Source: JBDRDI01 sp043820875 (GTDB lineage: Bacteria; Patescibacteriota; Patescibacteriia; Patescibacteriales; UBA12075). From it: a stretch of DNA of 45,077 nucleotides. Both the position numbers and the translations under genes were made by a program. Position 1 is the first letter of the stretch, and every line of letters begins with the position of its first letter. Positions 9,548-18,455 of this stretch are shown piece after piece. The DNA lies in contig JBDRDI010000004.1 of assembly GCA_043820875.1 (NCBI GenBank), positions 1 through 45,077 of the forward strand. The letters are read 5' to 3'. A model generated the notes under the pieces. It made no database searches. It was not told the origin of the DNA and saw only the letters and a list, made by a program, of their open reading frames with translations.

Positions 9548-10282
9548 ATGAATAAAAATTTAACTGTTGGCGAAATTTGGGATAAAAGATGGGAAAATAT
9601 AGATGTTAATAAATTTAAAGATAATGCCTTCAAACATGATCCATGGACAAAACATCATAAGCCTATTATTGAAAAATATATAAAAGAAATAGACCGCAAT
9701 GGAGTGTTTTTTGAGGCTGGATGTGGCATGGGGCATTGGTGTTTTCATGTTTCTGAAAAATATGGAATAAAATCCGTTGGCGTTGACGTTGCCGAAGAAA
9801 CGATAGACAAACTTCAAAAAAATTGCCATAATTTGGCTAGGTTCGCGGTTGACGATTTGAATAAATCAAAATTGGAAAGTGATTCTTTCGATATGCTAAT
9901 AAGTCTTGGAGTTATTGAGCACTTTAAGGATTCCGGCCTGATGATGAAGAATCTTTATCGCGTATTAAAGCCAAACGGAATTGGCATAATAACAGTTCCT
10001 AATGTATATTCAGTACATACTATTACGCGACCGATTTTGCAATTGTTGAATAAATGGGATATCGGTTATGAAAAATCTTTTTCCCCCAAGAAGCTTAAAA
10101 ATTTATCGTTGTCCAACGGTTTTAAAATTGTTGAATATGGTGTTTTGCCTTCTGGCGACATGTTCGGATGTTTTTTAAATAATATTCCTCTTGTTGGTAA
10201 AATTTTTGAAAAGATAAGTTTATTCATTGAAAAAAGGCAGAATATTTTTGGTTTTATTTCTTTTGTTGTAGTAAAAAAATGA
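9548..10282 (+). CDS. Class I SAM-dependent methyltransferase
   Basis: 244-residue methyltransferase with motif I FFEAGCGMGH at 54-63, acidic strand-2 end GVDVAEE, and MLISLGVIEHFKD as the post-motif. A C-terminal basic/hydrophobic region could associate with membrane. The start ATG follows an A/T-rich 5-base gap after the radical SAM gene; the stop overlaps the next gene by 4 bases. It is the third methyltransferase of this operon, which points to a heavily methylated or otherwise decorated glycan. Acceptor unknown. Confidence 0.8.
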   Translation: MNKNLTVGEIWDKRWENIDVNKFKDNAFKHDPWTKHHKPIIEKYIKEIDRNGVFFEAGCGMGHWCFHVSEKYGIKSVGVDVAEETIDKLQKNCHNLARFAVDDLNKSKLESDSFDMLISLGVIEHFKDSGLMMKNLYRVLKPNGIGIITVPNVYSVHTITRPILQLLNKWDIGYEKSFSPKKLKNLSLSNGFKIVEYGVLPSGDMFGCFLNNIPLVGKIFEKISLFIEKRQNIFGFISFVVVKK

Positions 10283-12858
10283 TTAATAAAATGAAAAAAG
10301 AAAAAAAAGAATTTATTTTAATAAGCTTATTATTTTTAATAATTTCATTTTTTATAATATCTGGAATTATTTTTAATGATAAAATAATAGGAAGGTCATT
10401 GGATTTTTCCGTCCCTCCTGTTGATTATTTGATTAAAAATAATTATTTAATGAATTTTTATTCTTGGTGGGGGACAATGAACGGTGGCGCGCGTAATAGT
10501 TTTGGGTCTGCCTTGCTTCCGGTTAATTCTGTTTTATATTTTCCGTTATTATTCAATGCCGGTGCATGGTTTATTGGTAGATATCAAATAATATTAACAC
10601 TGTTTTTGGGCTTGCTATCTTTTTATTATTTATCAAGGAGAATTATTAAAAAATATGATTTAGAGGAAAAAAATAAAATTATTTTATCTATTATCGCGAG
10701 TTTATTTTTTGTTTTTAATGGTTATGTTTTTTGCGACATAATTTTCGGGAGTAATGCGATGTATTTTACTTTTGCGCTTATCCCATTATCACTTTATTTT
10801 GTTATTACCTACATGGAAGAACAAAAGAAAATTTATTTTATTTTGTCTTTGCTTTCTATAATTGTAATTTCTTCCACCCTCCAACATCTCGTCATGATCT
10901 ATATTTTTGTATTTATTTTATCCCTTGTTTATAAAAATTTTAAATTTTTTATAAAATTGAGTTTATTACATATTTTACTAAGCCTGTATTGGGTATTGCC
11001 TCTGCTTTATGTATCCTCCGAAGTTGTGACAAACGAAATGAATCTAGCTGTTATTCCGATGAATCTTAGAGGTAGCTCGTCACTTTTTATTGAAGCGATT
11101 GCCCTGAGGGAATATTTTTTTCACAGGGATACTTATAATCTGGGGTTAAATAACAATGTTTTATCTTTTATATGGAGTTTTAATTCTTTTATATTATTGA
11201 TTACCTCTCTTTTAATTTTATTCAAGACTTTTTTTATTAAAAATAAAAATCATAAAAAAATAATTTTAGGATTTTCCATTGTTTTTTTATTATCCCTTTT
11301 ATTTTTAAAAGGAGGTCGTAGGCCATTCGGGGACTTTGTTTCTTATTTATATTTGAATTTACCATTCTTCTCATTGTTCCGTTCTCTCCAACATTATATT
11401 GGTTTTTATGTGATATCTATTTCTGTATTATTTTTGTTTTCAGGACTCTTTCTCATTAAAAAAAATAAGAATTTTATATATTTGTTGTTTGGACTGGTTT
11501 TTATTAATGCAATGCCCTGGTGGTACACGTTGGATTTGGGTACAAAAAATATAACATCAACAAATATAGTGCCTTCGTATTTTAACGAGTATTATGTAAC
11601 AAAAGGCGATGAAAAAATGTATGCGCTTAATAATTTGCCGCTTGATTTCGGTATATTGCATGCTCCACCGGGAAATTCTATAAATTTTTTTGCTATTGGA
11701 AAAAATGAGTTTAATTTTATTACGCGACATGGAATAAAAGTTAAGTCCCAAGGCGTAGATTGCGGGTTGTTTTATGGTAATAAAAGATTTTTTGCAACCG
11801 ATGGTCCTGCGAATAGTTTGTCCGATGTGCTAGACAACATGGAGAAGGATATGTATATGAACGAAAATTTTTTAAAAGAAAATAAAAATCTTTTTTCTTT
11901 TTTTGGTGTAAGGTATTTTATAATACGCGACGATGTCGGTCCTGTATTTCCTAAAAATGTCGAACTTTTCAACCTTGAAAAAATTAATAAGGCGATTGAT
12001 CAAAGTGATATTTTTTTATCAATAGAAAAAGAAGACTATGTTACTATCGCCAAGCTCAAAGATTTTCTCCCGCATTTTTATACTCCCCAAAATATTATTA
12101 TTACGTCGACTGCGGTAGATGCATTGCCTGAAATTATTTCTGAACCGAATTACAAAATTCGTTCAGTAATTTATTTTGAGAATCAAAATGAGGATAGATT
12201 AGATTTACTGAATGAACTAAACACCGAAAATGTGATAAAAGCGCCGATAATTGAGTTTAAAAAAATAAACCCGACAAAATATCGAGTAAAAATACATCAA
12301 GCAAATGAACAATTTCCATTAATATTCAGCGAGAGTTTTCATAATAAATGGAAAGCATATCCGGCGAAGTCAAAATCGAAAAATGTAAAGTTAAGAATGG
12401 AGAATGGCGATATTAAAAATTATACAATTTTAGATGGTAGTGAAGACGATCAAGCAACAGAACGAGAACTAAAAGATTTTATTAACAGTGGATTGGTAAG
12501 TGACCTGGATGATGAGAAAAAAATTGATTTTGTTTCCAAAAATTTTTATGGCACAATTCAAAATGAAAATTTGTCAAGCGGATATTTTTGGGAAAATTGG
12601 TTTAAGGAACCGATTGATGAAAATAATCATCTAATGGCAAATGGATACTCAAACAGCTGGATAATTGATCCAAAAGAAGTTTGTCAGGATAAAAATTTTT
12701 GCATCAAGAACTCGGACGGAACTTATGATTTCGAACTCGTAATTGAATTTTGGCCGCAAAGATTATTTTATATCGGATTATTAGCGAGCGGTTCAATTTT
12801 ATTTGGCTGTATTGCGTTTATGTTTTACGATTGGAAGAAAAGACGGAAAGTAATTTAA
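10279..12858 (+). CDS. Large polytopic membrane protein, YfhO-like or GT-C glycosyltransferase-like
   Basis: 859 residues. The N-terminal ~420 residues hold about 10 hydrophobic helices (the first near 13-33). The middle is a large hydrophilic domain (about 430-830), probably extracytoplasmic, and a final helix near 830-850 ends in a basic KKRRK tail. The topology and the loop after the first helix (GRSLDFSVPPVDYL) resemble YfhO-like and other GT-C membrane glycosyltransferases that use lipid-linked sugars. A similar arrangement occurs in the shorter protein at 16789. It overlaps the methyltransferase by 4 bases and ends the plus-strand operon tail to tail with the LamG gene. Function is inferred from topology; I cannot identify catalytic acids with confidence. 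Confidence 0.6.
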   Translation: MINKMKKEKKEFILISLLFLIISFFIISGIIFNDKIIGRSLDFSVPPVDYLIKNNYLMNFYSWWGTMNGGARNSFGSALLPVNSVLYFPLLFNAGAWFIGRYQIILTLFLGLLSFYYLSRRIIKKYDLEEKNKIILSIIASLFFVFNGYVFCDIIFGSNAMYFTFALIPLSLYFVITYMEEQKKIYFILSLLSIIVISSTLQHLVMIYIFVFILSLVYKNFKFFIKLSLLHILLSLYWVLPLLYVSSEVVTNEMNLAVIPMNLRGSSSLFIEAIALREYFFHRDTYNLGLNNNVLSFIWSFNSFILLITSLLILFKTFFIKNKNHKKIILGFSIVFLLSLLFLKGGRRPFGDFVSYLYLNLPFFSLFRSLQHYIGFYVISISVLFLFSGLFLIKKNKNFIYLLFGLVFINAMPWWYTLDLGTKNITSTNIVPSYFNEYYVTKGDEKMYALNNLPLDFGILHAPPGNSINFFAIGKNEFNFITRHGIKVKSQGVDCGLFYGNKRFFATDGPANSLSDVLDNMEKDMYMNENFLKENKNLFSFFGVRYFIIRDDVGPVFPKNVELFNLEKINKAIDQSDIFLSIEKEDYVTIAKLKDFLPHFYTPQNIIITSTAVDALPEIISEPNYKIRSVIYFENQNEDRLDLLNELNTENVIKAPIIEFKKINPTKYRVKIHQANEQFPLIFSESFHNKWKAYPAKSKSKNVKLRMENGDIKNYTILDGSEDDQATERELKDFINSGLVSDLDDEKKIDFVSKNFYGTIQNENLSSGYFWENWFKEPIDENNHLMANGYSNSWIIDPKEVCQDKNFCIKNSDGTYDFELVIEFWPQRLFYIGLLASGSILFGCIAFMFYDWKKRRKVI

Positions 12859-14093
12859 TCATTTTTCAGAAAAACACTTTGATAAAGAATGTCGGATTCA
12901 GTTTCAGTTAACTTTCTATCGTAAAGTCTTATTTCTCCGATATACCCGTCAAAAACATAAAGTCTATTTGGATTATTTCCAATATATAAATCTATGCCGG
13001 CATCAGAAGCGCTTTCACCTGATGATATAACTATATTTTCGACATTAACCATCTTACCGTTGACATAAATTATTGGATTATTTCTTAAGTCGCCATCGTC
13101 ATAAGTGACAACAATATGCGACCAAGAGTTAATCGGGATGCCATCAGCGGTTTTCCAATCCGAATTGTTGGAAAATCTTTGCAAAAATCCCAATTTAACT
13201 GTTTCAGCAGTATCTTTATAAGTATATAATATCCACCCTGCTTTTTCGTTAAACTTTTTAATTATTCTGCCAACGGAGTTTCCGCCACTGCTTTTTGGAT
13301 AAACCCATACGGAAATAGATCCACCACCATTAAAAATATTTTGGATTATGGGATCGTCTTTAACCGTCGCATAGTTATCAGCGACTTGAAAATTAAGAGC
13401 ATCGCCAACAATATTATCAACCAAAGTATTGCAGTTGTTTTCTGGAAATGTTTTATCAGGGTATTCCTGCGTGCCAAAATTCCAATCCCAGCGAGCCCTT
13501 AACCCATCAATAAGTAATGTACGTTTTAAGAGTTCGGGAGAGCCGATTTCATACTTGTTTTGGTTAATGCCATTGTCTTTTTTGACAGATAGTTTAAGAT
13601 ATCTATTAGATTCCATCGGCGCTATCAGGGCAAAGTCATTATCGTCAACAATATAAATATAATAATATTCATTATTGGGAGTATTTATGGGGTCAATCGG
13701 TAAAAAAGAACCGAGATCGGCGTTATCAGAAATCTTTGTAAAATCTATCGGTATCCAGCCGTTGCCATCCAATTTTTGAAATGTTTCTTTGCGTTTGCAA
13801 GAATATTTCCAACCTTCAGGCAGAGAATGGAAATTTAAATCGTCGCAATCATTATTATTTGTGGGGAGAGAGACATAGATCGTCTTAGGTTCGCCCAAAA
13901 AGATATTAGAATCGTTTTCTTGAATTTTTTCCAGAGCCGAATTTATCAAAGAAATGTTTTGTGTTCTCGTTTTGTCTCTCTTCTGTTTGTCCAGTTCGGC
14001 AAAAAATGGTTTGCCATATTGGATATATAATGAAATTAAAATCGCCACAAGCCCAATGGCAATAAAAAATTTTAATATTTTTTCTTCTTTCAT
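12855..14093 (-). CDS. Pseudopilin-like N-terminus fused to LamG domain, exported protein
   Basis: With the ATG at 14093 the product is 412 residues; an upstream TTG start lies inside a good promoter and is not used. The N-terminus KEEKILKFFIAIGLVAILISLYIQYG is one hydrophobic helix. It is followed by an amphipathic NISLINSALEKIQEN, the layout of type IV pilin/pseudopilin-like proteins, but without a clear GFTLIE prepilin site. The middle repeats pilin-like phrases (GNGWIPIDF, GSFLPIDPINTPNNEYYYIY). Roughly residues 230-412 form a LamG/concanavalin-like domain (GGGSISVWVYPK, GWILYTY, SWSHIVVTYDDG, IIYVNGKMV, IGEIRLYDRKLTE), which binds carbohydrate or protein ligands. It is transcribed against the glycan operon and probably sits on the cell surface. 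Confidence 0.75.
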   Translation of the reverse strand: MKEEKILKFFIAIGLVAILISLYIQYGKPFFAELDKQKRDKTRTQNISLINSALEKIQENDSNIFLGEPKTIYVSLPTNNNDCDDLNFHSLPEGWKYSCKRKETFQKLDGNGWIPIDFTKISDNADLGSFLPIDPINTPNNEYYYIYIVDDNDFALIAPMESNRYLKLSVKKDNGINQNKYEIGSPELLKRTLLIDGLRARWDWNFGTQEYPDKTFPENNCNTLVDNIVGDALNFQVADNYATVKDDPIIQNIFNGGGSISVWVYPKSSGGNSVGRIIKKFNEKAGWILYTYKDTAETVKLGFLQRFSNNSDWKTADGIPINSWSHIVVTYDDGDLRNNPIIYVNGKMVNVENIVISSGESASDAGIDLYIGNNPNRLYVFDGYIGEIRLYDRKLTETESDILYQSVFLKND

Positions 14094-14127
14094 GAATTTT
14101 ATATTAATAAGTAATAATGATTTCCTT

Positions 14128-14156
14128 ATCTTAACAGAAATTTTTTTGTAAATCAA
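14128..14156 (-). promoter_or_regulatory. Sigma-70-type promoter of the LamG gene
   Basis: Read on the minus strand: TTGATT (14156-14151), a 17-base spacer, then TAAGAT (14133-14128). This places the transcript start near 14121 and leaves a ~28-base leader before the ATG at 14093, with no Shine-Dalgarno. Confidence 0.55.
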
Positions 14157-14162
14157 TTATTT

Positions 14163-15194
14163 ATGTTTAAAACACAAAAATTAAAAGAATATTTTAAATA
14201 TTTTGCAAATAGAAAATTGGAGATTATTTCAATATTGATTATTGTAGTATTTATGCTTTTATGGAGCTTTAATGTTGAACTTATTATTTTAGCGATATTT
14301 TTATTTATTTTTTTAATTTATGGTTCAAGAAGACTGGCGACTATCAGTGTTTTTATAAAAGCAAAAAAAGACATAAGAAAGAAAAAATCATCCACTATTT
14401 TACTAATAATTATTCTATTTCTATTTTTAATCTGGAAATCCAATATTGAACTATTTATTTTTTCTATGATATTTTTTATATTTCTGCTTTATAATTGGAA
14501 CAGCAGAATTTTAGGCTGGCCCATATCATTGTTTTTAGCCAGTTGCCCGTTTTTTTTAATGGCTAAAAAACAAGACTTAGCCGAACAAATGGCCATCTAC
14601 GCATATTATTTTTTAATAATAACCGTCATTTTGCAAATAATAGAATTAATAAAAAAAGAGCCAACAGGTTTTCAAGACATTCAGTATGAAGAGGAAATAG
14701 TTGAAGAAAAAGAAAGCGCTAAATCGCAAAAAATAAAAAATATAATAAAGAAACTAAATAACAAAAAAATAATTTTTGCCATTGTCGCCATAGCATTTGT
14801 ATCATCTGGAGCGTTCTATTTTCATCAAAAGCGAGAAGATCGCGCGTTAATTGAGCAGATGGCAACAGATAAGCGCGCGAAAGCGAGCTTGAAGCCGCTA
14901 ATACCATTATCCGACATATCCATTTCAATTTTAAACGGCTCTGATGACCCGGATATGGCCTCTTCAACGCTTATTTTAAAAAACATGATGGAGGCAAGCG
15001 GCTTTAGTATTGCCAATTTAGGCGATGCCGACCAATATGATTATAAAAAAATTATAATCAAATATTCTTCCAAAAATAAAGATAAAGCAGGCGCAGTGAA
15101 TGCTTATTTAAAAAATTATTATGAAATAGAGATGATTGAAGATTCCTCTATTTTGTTATATGACGTGGAGATTATTGTGGGGAATACAGAATAG
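14163..15194 (+). CDS. Membrane protein with C-terminal LytR_C domain
   Basis: 343 residues with about seven hydrophobic segments (near 20-36, 39-55, 81-97, 99-115, 120-132, 143-160 and 203-220), then a soluble domain at about 252-340. That domain (ISISILNGS, MEASGFSIANLGDADQYDY, YDVEIIVGN) matches the LytR_C fold found at the C-terminus of LytR-CpsA-Psr and other cell-wall proteins, where it is extracytoplasmic. The first four helices look internally duplicated: SILIIVVFMLLWSFNVEL and TILLIIILFLFLIWKSNIEL begin about 58 residues apart. It is divergent from the LamG gene and separated from it by 69 bases. Likely an envelope protein working at the cell wall; the exact role is unknown. Confidence 0.65.
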   Translation: MFKTQKLKEYFKYFANRKLEIISILIIVVFMLLWSFNVELIILAIFLFIFLIYGSRRLATISVFIKAKKDIRKKKSSTILLIIILFLFLIWKSNIELFIFSMIFFIFLLYNWNSRILGWPISLFLASCPFFLMAKKQDLAEQMAIYAYYFLIITVILQIIELIKKEPTGFQDIQYEEEIVEEKESAKSQKIKNIIKKLNNKKIIFAIVAIAFVSSGAFYFHQKREDRALIEQMATDKRAKASLKPLIPLSDISISILNGSDDPDMASSTLILKNMMEASGFSIANLGDADQYDYKKIIIKYSSKNKDKAGAVNAYLKNYYEIEMIEDSSILLYDVEIIVGNTE

Positions 15195-15207
15195 TTCGCG
15201 TAATCCC

Positions 15208-15236
15208 TTGCTATATTTTAATATTTTGTATATAAT
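15208..15236 (+). promoter_or_regulatory. Promoter of the abiE-like operon
   Basis: TTGCTA (15208-15213), 17-base spacer, consensus TATAAT (15231-15236). The predicted start near 15243 gives a ~32-base A/T-rich leader before the antitoxin ATG at 15275. Confidence 0.65.
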
Positions 15237-15274
15237 GATAGTAGATATAAACCATAAATGATTTATAGCTATAT

Positions 15275-16048
15275 ATGAAAAATACTATTTTATCTGAAAA
15301 AGACACAAAATTAATAGAAAAAGCCATTCTTAAATATGGCCGGATTTTGAGTATTGGCGATTTAATGAATATATTTAAAGAATATTATTCAGATAATTCC
15401 GCTCATAATAGAATAAGCCAATTGACTCGTGTCGGTTGGTTAAGAAGAATTAAACAGGGATTATATTTGATTATAGATAATTTATCCGCTCGATCGCAAA
15501 ATGATATTTCTTTAGCGGTTATTGCCAATGCGTTAGTCAGCAAGTCTTATGTGAGCTTGTCTTACGCTTTAAATTATTATCAAATGTTTGACCAATACGG
15601 AAAAACCATTACCAGCATTACCGTTGAAAAAAGCAAAAGATATAATTTTGATAACTATGTTTTTAAATTCTCCGAAGTAAGAAAAGAACAATATTTTGGT
15701 TTTATTGAAAAAAGGGAAGATGGAAAAATAATAAAAATCGCCGAAGCGGAAAAAGCATTGATTGATTATCTTTATTTGGATAAAAGTTTCGGCTCGGCCA
15801 GCTTGGTTTTTGAAAAGATACGAGATTATCAGGCCGATCTTGATTTAAACAAATTACAATCCTATGCCGCTCGTTCCGGGCTTACCGTGTCGCGTAAGAT
15901 CGGCTTCATGCTTGACGAGCTTAACTTGAATTCCGATCAGTCTTTTAAGGCTTTAAAAAACAAAAGCGGCGCTTCTCATTTTACCGCGGATTCCAAAAAA
16001 TTTAATTCCAAATGGCGCCTGTATTATGATGATAGAATTATTGGATAA
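15275..16048 (+). CDS. abiEi: AbiEi-like type IV antitoxin
   Basis: 257-residue homologue of the AbiEi antitoxin/transcriptional repressor. The N-terminal winged-helix region (LSIGDLMNIFKEYY to WLRRIKQGLYLI) is followed by the conserved AbiEi core with YVSLSYALNYY and AEAEKALIDYLYL. Known AbiEi proteins neutralise the cognate nucleotidyltransferase without direct contact and repress their own promoter by binding inverted repeats. I see no obvious inverted repeat in the short leader, so autoregulation is only inferred. The stop overlaps the toxin gene by 23 bases. Confidence 0.85.
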   Translation: MKNTILSEKDTKLIEKAILKYGRILSIGDLMNIFKEYYSDNSAHNRISQLTRVGWLRRIKQGLYLIIDNLSARSQNDISLAVIANALVSKSYVSLSYALNYYQMFDQYGKTITSITVEKSKRYNFDNYVFKFSEVRKEQYFGFIEKREDGKIIKIAEAEKALIDYLYLDKSFGSASLVFEKIRDYQADLDLNKLQSYAARSGLTVSRKIGFMLDELNLNSDQSFKALKNKSGASHFTADSKKFNSKWRLYYDDRIIG

Positions 16049-16805
16049 ATCAACTTTATTGTTGAAAAACAAAAAATTTAAATATCCTTTGGCCATCGCG
16101 GAAAAGGATTATTTTTTAGCGATTGTTTCCAAAATAGTTTACGATTCGCATTTGAAAGAAAAAATTGTGTTTAAAGGTGGTACCGCCATTCATCATTGCT
16201 ATCTTGATCAGTTTAGATTTTCCGAAGACCTTGATTTCGGCAGTTTGGATAAAACCATTGCCATAGACGAAGTGAAAAGTGTTTTGGAAAAACATGATTT
16301 TTTAAAGATAAAGAAAGAGTATGTTTCCAGCGCCACAATTAAATTGGAGAAGGTACAATATATCGGTCCGCTGGAGCTGGCCAACTCTTTAAAATTGGAG
16401 ATAGATTTTTTGCAAAACATTGTTTTGCCTCCGCTGGATTTGGAATATAAGAATATTTGGGGAGTGCGGACTAAGGCGCGGGTTATGGATATTAAAGAAA
16501 TTGTCGCCGAGAAAATAAGGGCCATGAACGACAGAATTCGTTATCGCGATTTTTACGATTTCACGATGATTCTTTTAAAATTCAAGATTGATTTAAAAGA
16601 GATTTTACAGCTTGTTAAGAAAAAGGAAGTTCGGAAAAACATCAGCCCGAATAATATTCTAAATAATTGGAAAATTGCCAAAGAAGATAAAATTAATGAA
16701 TCATTGGCTATTTATTTTACCGAGGAATTAAGCGACGAGCAGATTATGAATGAGCTTCAGAGATTAAATTTTGTTGAAATAAATACAAATGACAAAAATA
16801 AATAA
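16026..16805 (+). CDS. abiEii: AbiEii-like nucleotidyltransferase toxin
   Basis: 259-residue AbiEii/AbiGii family nucleotidyltransferase. The polymerase-beta-type active site is visible as KGGTAIHHCYLDQFRFSEDLDF: GGT at 51-53 and the acidic pair D68/D70 (DLD). A later EIVAEKIRAMNDRIRYRDFYDF supplies the conserved K and R/D residues. Family members transfer nucleotides to tRNA acceptor ends and arrest growth, giving phage resistance. The two ATG codons at 16026 and 16029 both lie within the antitoxin gene, implying coupled translation. Unusually, the last 17 bases overlap the start of a polytopic envelope protein gene, tying the toxin-antitoxin transcript to polysaccharide genes. Confidence 0.85.
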   Translation: MMIELLDKSTLLLKNKKFKYPLAIAEKDYFLAIVSKIVYDSHLKEKIVFKGGTAIHHCYLDQFRFSEDLDFGSLDKTIAIDEVKSVLEKHDFLKIKKEYVSSATIKLEKVQYIGPLELANSLKLEIDFLQNIVLPPLDLEYKNIWGVRTKARVMDIKEIVAEKIRAMNDRIRYRDFYDFTMILLKFKIDLKEILQLVKKKEVRKNISPNNILNNWKIAKEDKINESLAIYFTEELSDEQIMNELQRLNFVEINTNDKNK

Positions 16806-18447
16806 AAATATAATTTTGTTTTCAGGTCTATCTGTCATTATCCTTTGGCAAATGCTCTTGCCAGGATATGTTTTGACAATGGATATGATTTTTGCGCCAC
16901 AACTTCTTTGGGATAATTTTCTCAATGACGGAGTGGCGATGAGCGCGATGCCTCTCGTGTACTCATTGAAATTTTTAAATTTATTTTTGTCAGGCTGGGT
17001 AATCCAGAAAATTCTTCTCGTGTTTCTTTTCTTTTTCATGAGCTATTCGGCCTTTCTTTTTTTGCCAGTGTCCAAAAAATACGGCGCGAATTATTGGGCC
17101 GCACTTTTTTACACGGTTAATCCTTTTGTTTATGAAAGATTTTTAGCCGGACAGCTCCTGCTTTTATATGGTTATGCCTTGATGCCTTTGTTTTTTTATT
17201 ATTTAATTAAGCTGGCAAAAGATCAAAAAACAAAAGACGGCTTGGCGCTTTCTTTGTGTCTTGCCTTAATTGGTGTTTTTTCTTCACATTTTTTAATCAT
17301 CGCCGCGTTGATCTCGGTCGTGTATCTTCTTTTTTCTTTTATTAAATATCTTTATTTAAAAGATGAGCGTGTTTGGCCTTTGGCGCGAGGAGCATTTTTT
17401 TCCGCCATTTTTTTTCTGGCTGTAAGCGCTTATTGGCTTGTGCCTTATTTTTTTTATCACAGTCAATCAGACATCTCGTCTTTTAATGAAGGGCATTGGG
17501 AAGCTTTTCAAACCTGCGGAGATCAAACAATTGGCACGGCATTGAACGTTTTGGCGCTTTACGGATTTTGGGGTGAATGCGAGCCGTGGGCTGACTATTT
17601 TCTTTGGTCCAAAACTTATCTTTATTTTTGGATTTTTTTCTTTGTCGCGCTTTTCGGACTTGTGGCGTCAGGAATTTTTTATGCTTTAAGAAAAAAGGAA
17701 GAGAGAAACACGGCTGCATTGTTTCTGTCAGTCGGCGTTGCCGGATTTATTTTATCTTGCGGAACAGGGGATACCATCTTCAGGGAAATAAATTTATTTT
17801 TATTTAGGCATATTGGTTTTTGGTCCGGATTTCGCGATACGCAAAAATGGAGCGCCTTGCTGGTGCTTGCGTACGCGTATTTCGGCAGTATTGGAGTTGT
17901 TGCGATTGTGGAGCGCGTTAAAAATATAAATTTTCAAAAATATATTATAATTATTTTATTTTTAATTCCCGCTCTTTACACTTATACCATGTGGGGTGGA
18001 TTTGCCAGACAATTACATTCTGTTTGGTATCCGGACAGTTGGATTGAGGTGAATGAAATTTTAATTCAAGATCAAGACGATTTTAAAATATTATTTTTGC
18101 CATGGCATAGTTATTTTTCGCTTGATTTTAATCAAAAGCTGATAACGGCAAATCCGGCCAGAGAATTTTTTGGAAAAAAAATAATTCAAGCGGACAATGT
18201 GGAGCTTGGGAGTGTTTATCGTCAAGGAAATAATGTGGAGAACAAGACAATAGAAAGTTTGGTATTAAATGAGGAAATGACAGCTGACGAAATAACCACA
18301 GAAATGGACGAGAAAGACATTAAATATATTATAATTATTCCAAGTACATTGAAAGAAGATTTCTTTAAGTATAATTTTTTGAATTCGCAATATTTGGAAG
18401 TGATTTATGATCAAGGCGATTTGAAATTATTTAGAATCGTGATATAG
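16789..18447 (+). CDS. Polytopic membrane protein, GT-C glycosyltransferase-like
   Basis: 552 residues with about ten predicted membrane helices over residues 8-400, then a soluble C-terminal domain of about 150 residues. The first loop (GYVLTMDMIFAPQLLWDNF) carries an acidic residue in the position where GT-C enzymes have their catalytic or metal-binding acid. Its shape is similar to that of the protein at 10279, with a shorter C-terminal part. The ATG lies inside the toxin gene (17-base overlap), so expression is coupled to it; the RmlC gene follows 8 bases downstream. Likely transfers sugars from a lipid carrier outside the membrane, but this is an inference from topology and context. Confidence 0.6.
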   Translation: MTKINKNIILFSGLSVIILWQMLLPGYVLTMDMIFAPQLLWDNFLNDGVAMSAMPLVYSLKFLNLFLSGWVIQKILLVFLFFFMSYSAFLFLPVSKKYGANYWAALFYTVNPFVYERFLAGQLLLLYGYALMPLFFYYLIKLAKDQKTKDGLALSLCLALIGVFSSHFLIIAALISVVYLLFSFIKYLYLKDERVWPLARGAFFSAIFFLAVSAYWLVPYFFYHSQSDISSFNEGHWEAFQTCGDQTIGTALNVLALYGFWGECEPWADYFLWSKTYLYFWIFFFVALFGLVASGIFYALRKKEERNTAALFLSVGVAGFILSCGTGDTIFREINLFLFRHIGFWSGFRDTQKWSALLVLAYAYFGSIGVVAIVERVKNINFQKYIIIILFLIPALYTYTMWGGFARQLHSVWYPDSWIEVNEILIQDQDDFKILFLPWHSYFSLDFNQKLITANPAREFFGKKIIQADNVELGSVYRQGNNVENKTIESLVLNEEMTADEITTEMDEKDIKYIIIIPSTLKEDFFKYNFLNSQYLEVIYDQGDLKLFRIVI

Positions 18448-18455
18448 TTTATATT

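Noticed and set aside
16208..16525. 105-codon frame antisense to the toxin gene
   Set aside because: Shadow of the AbiEii reading frame; low-complexity Ser/Phe composition and no start context.
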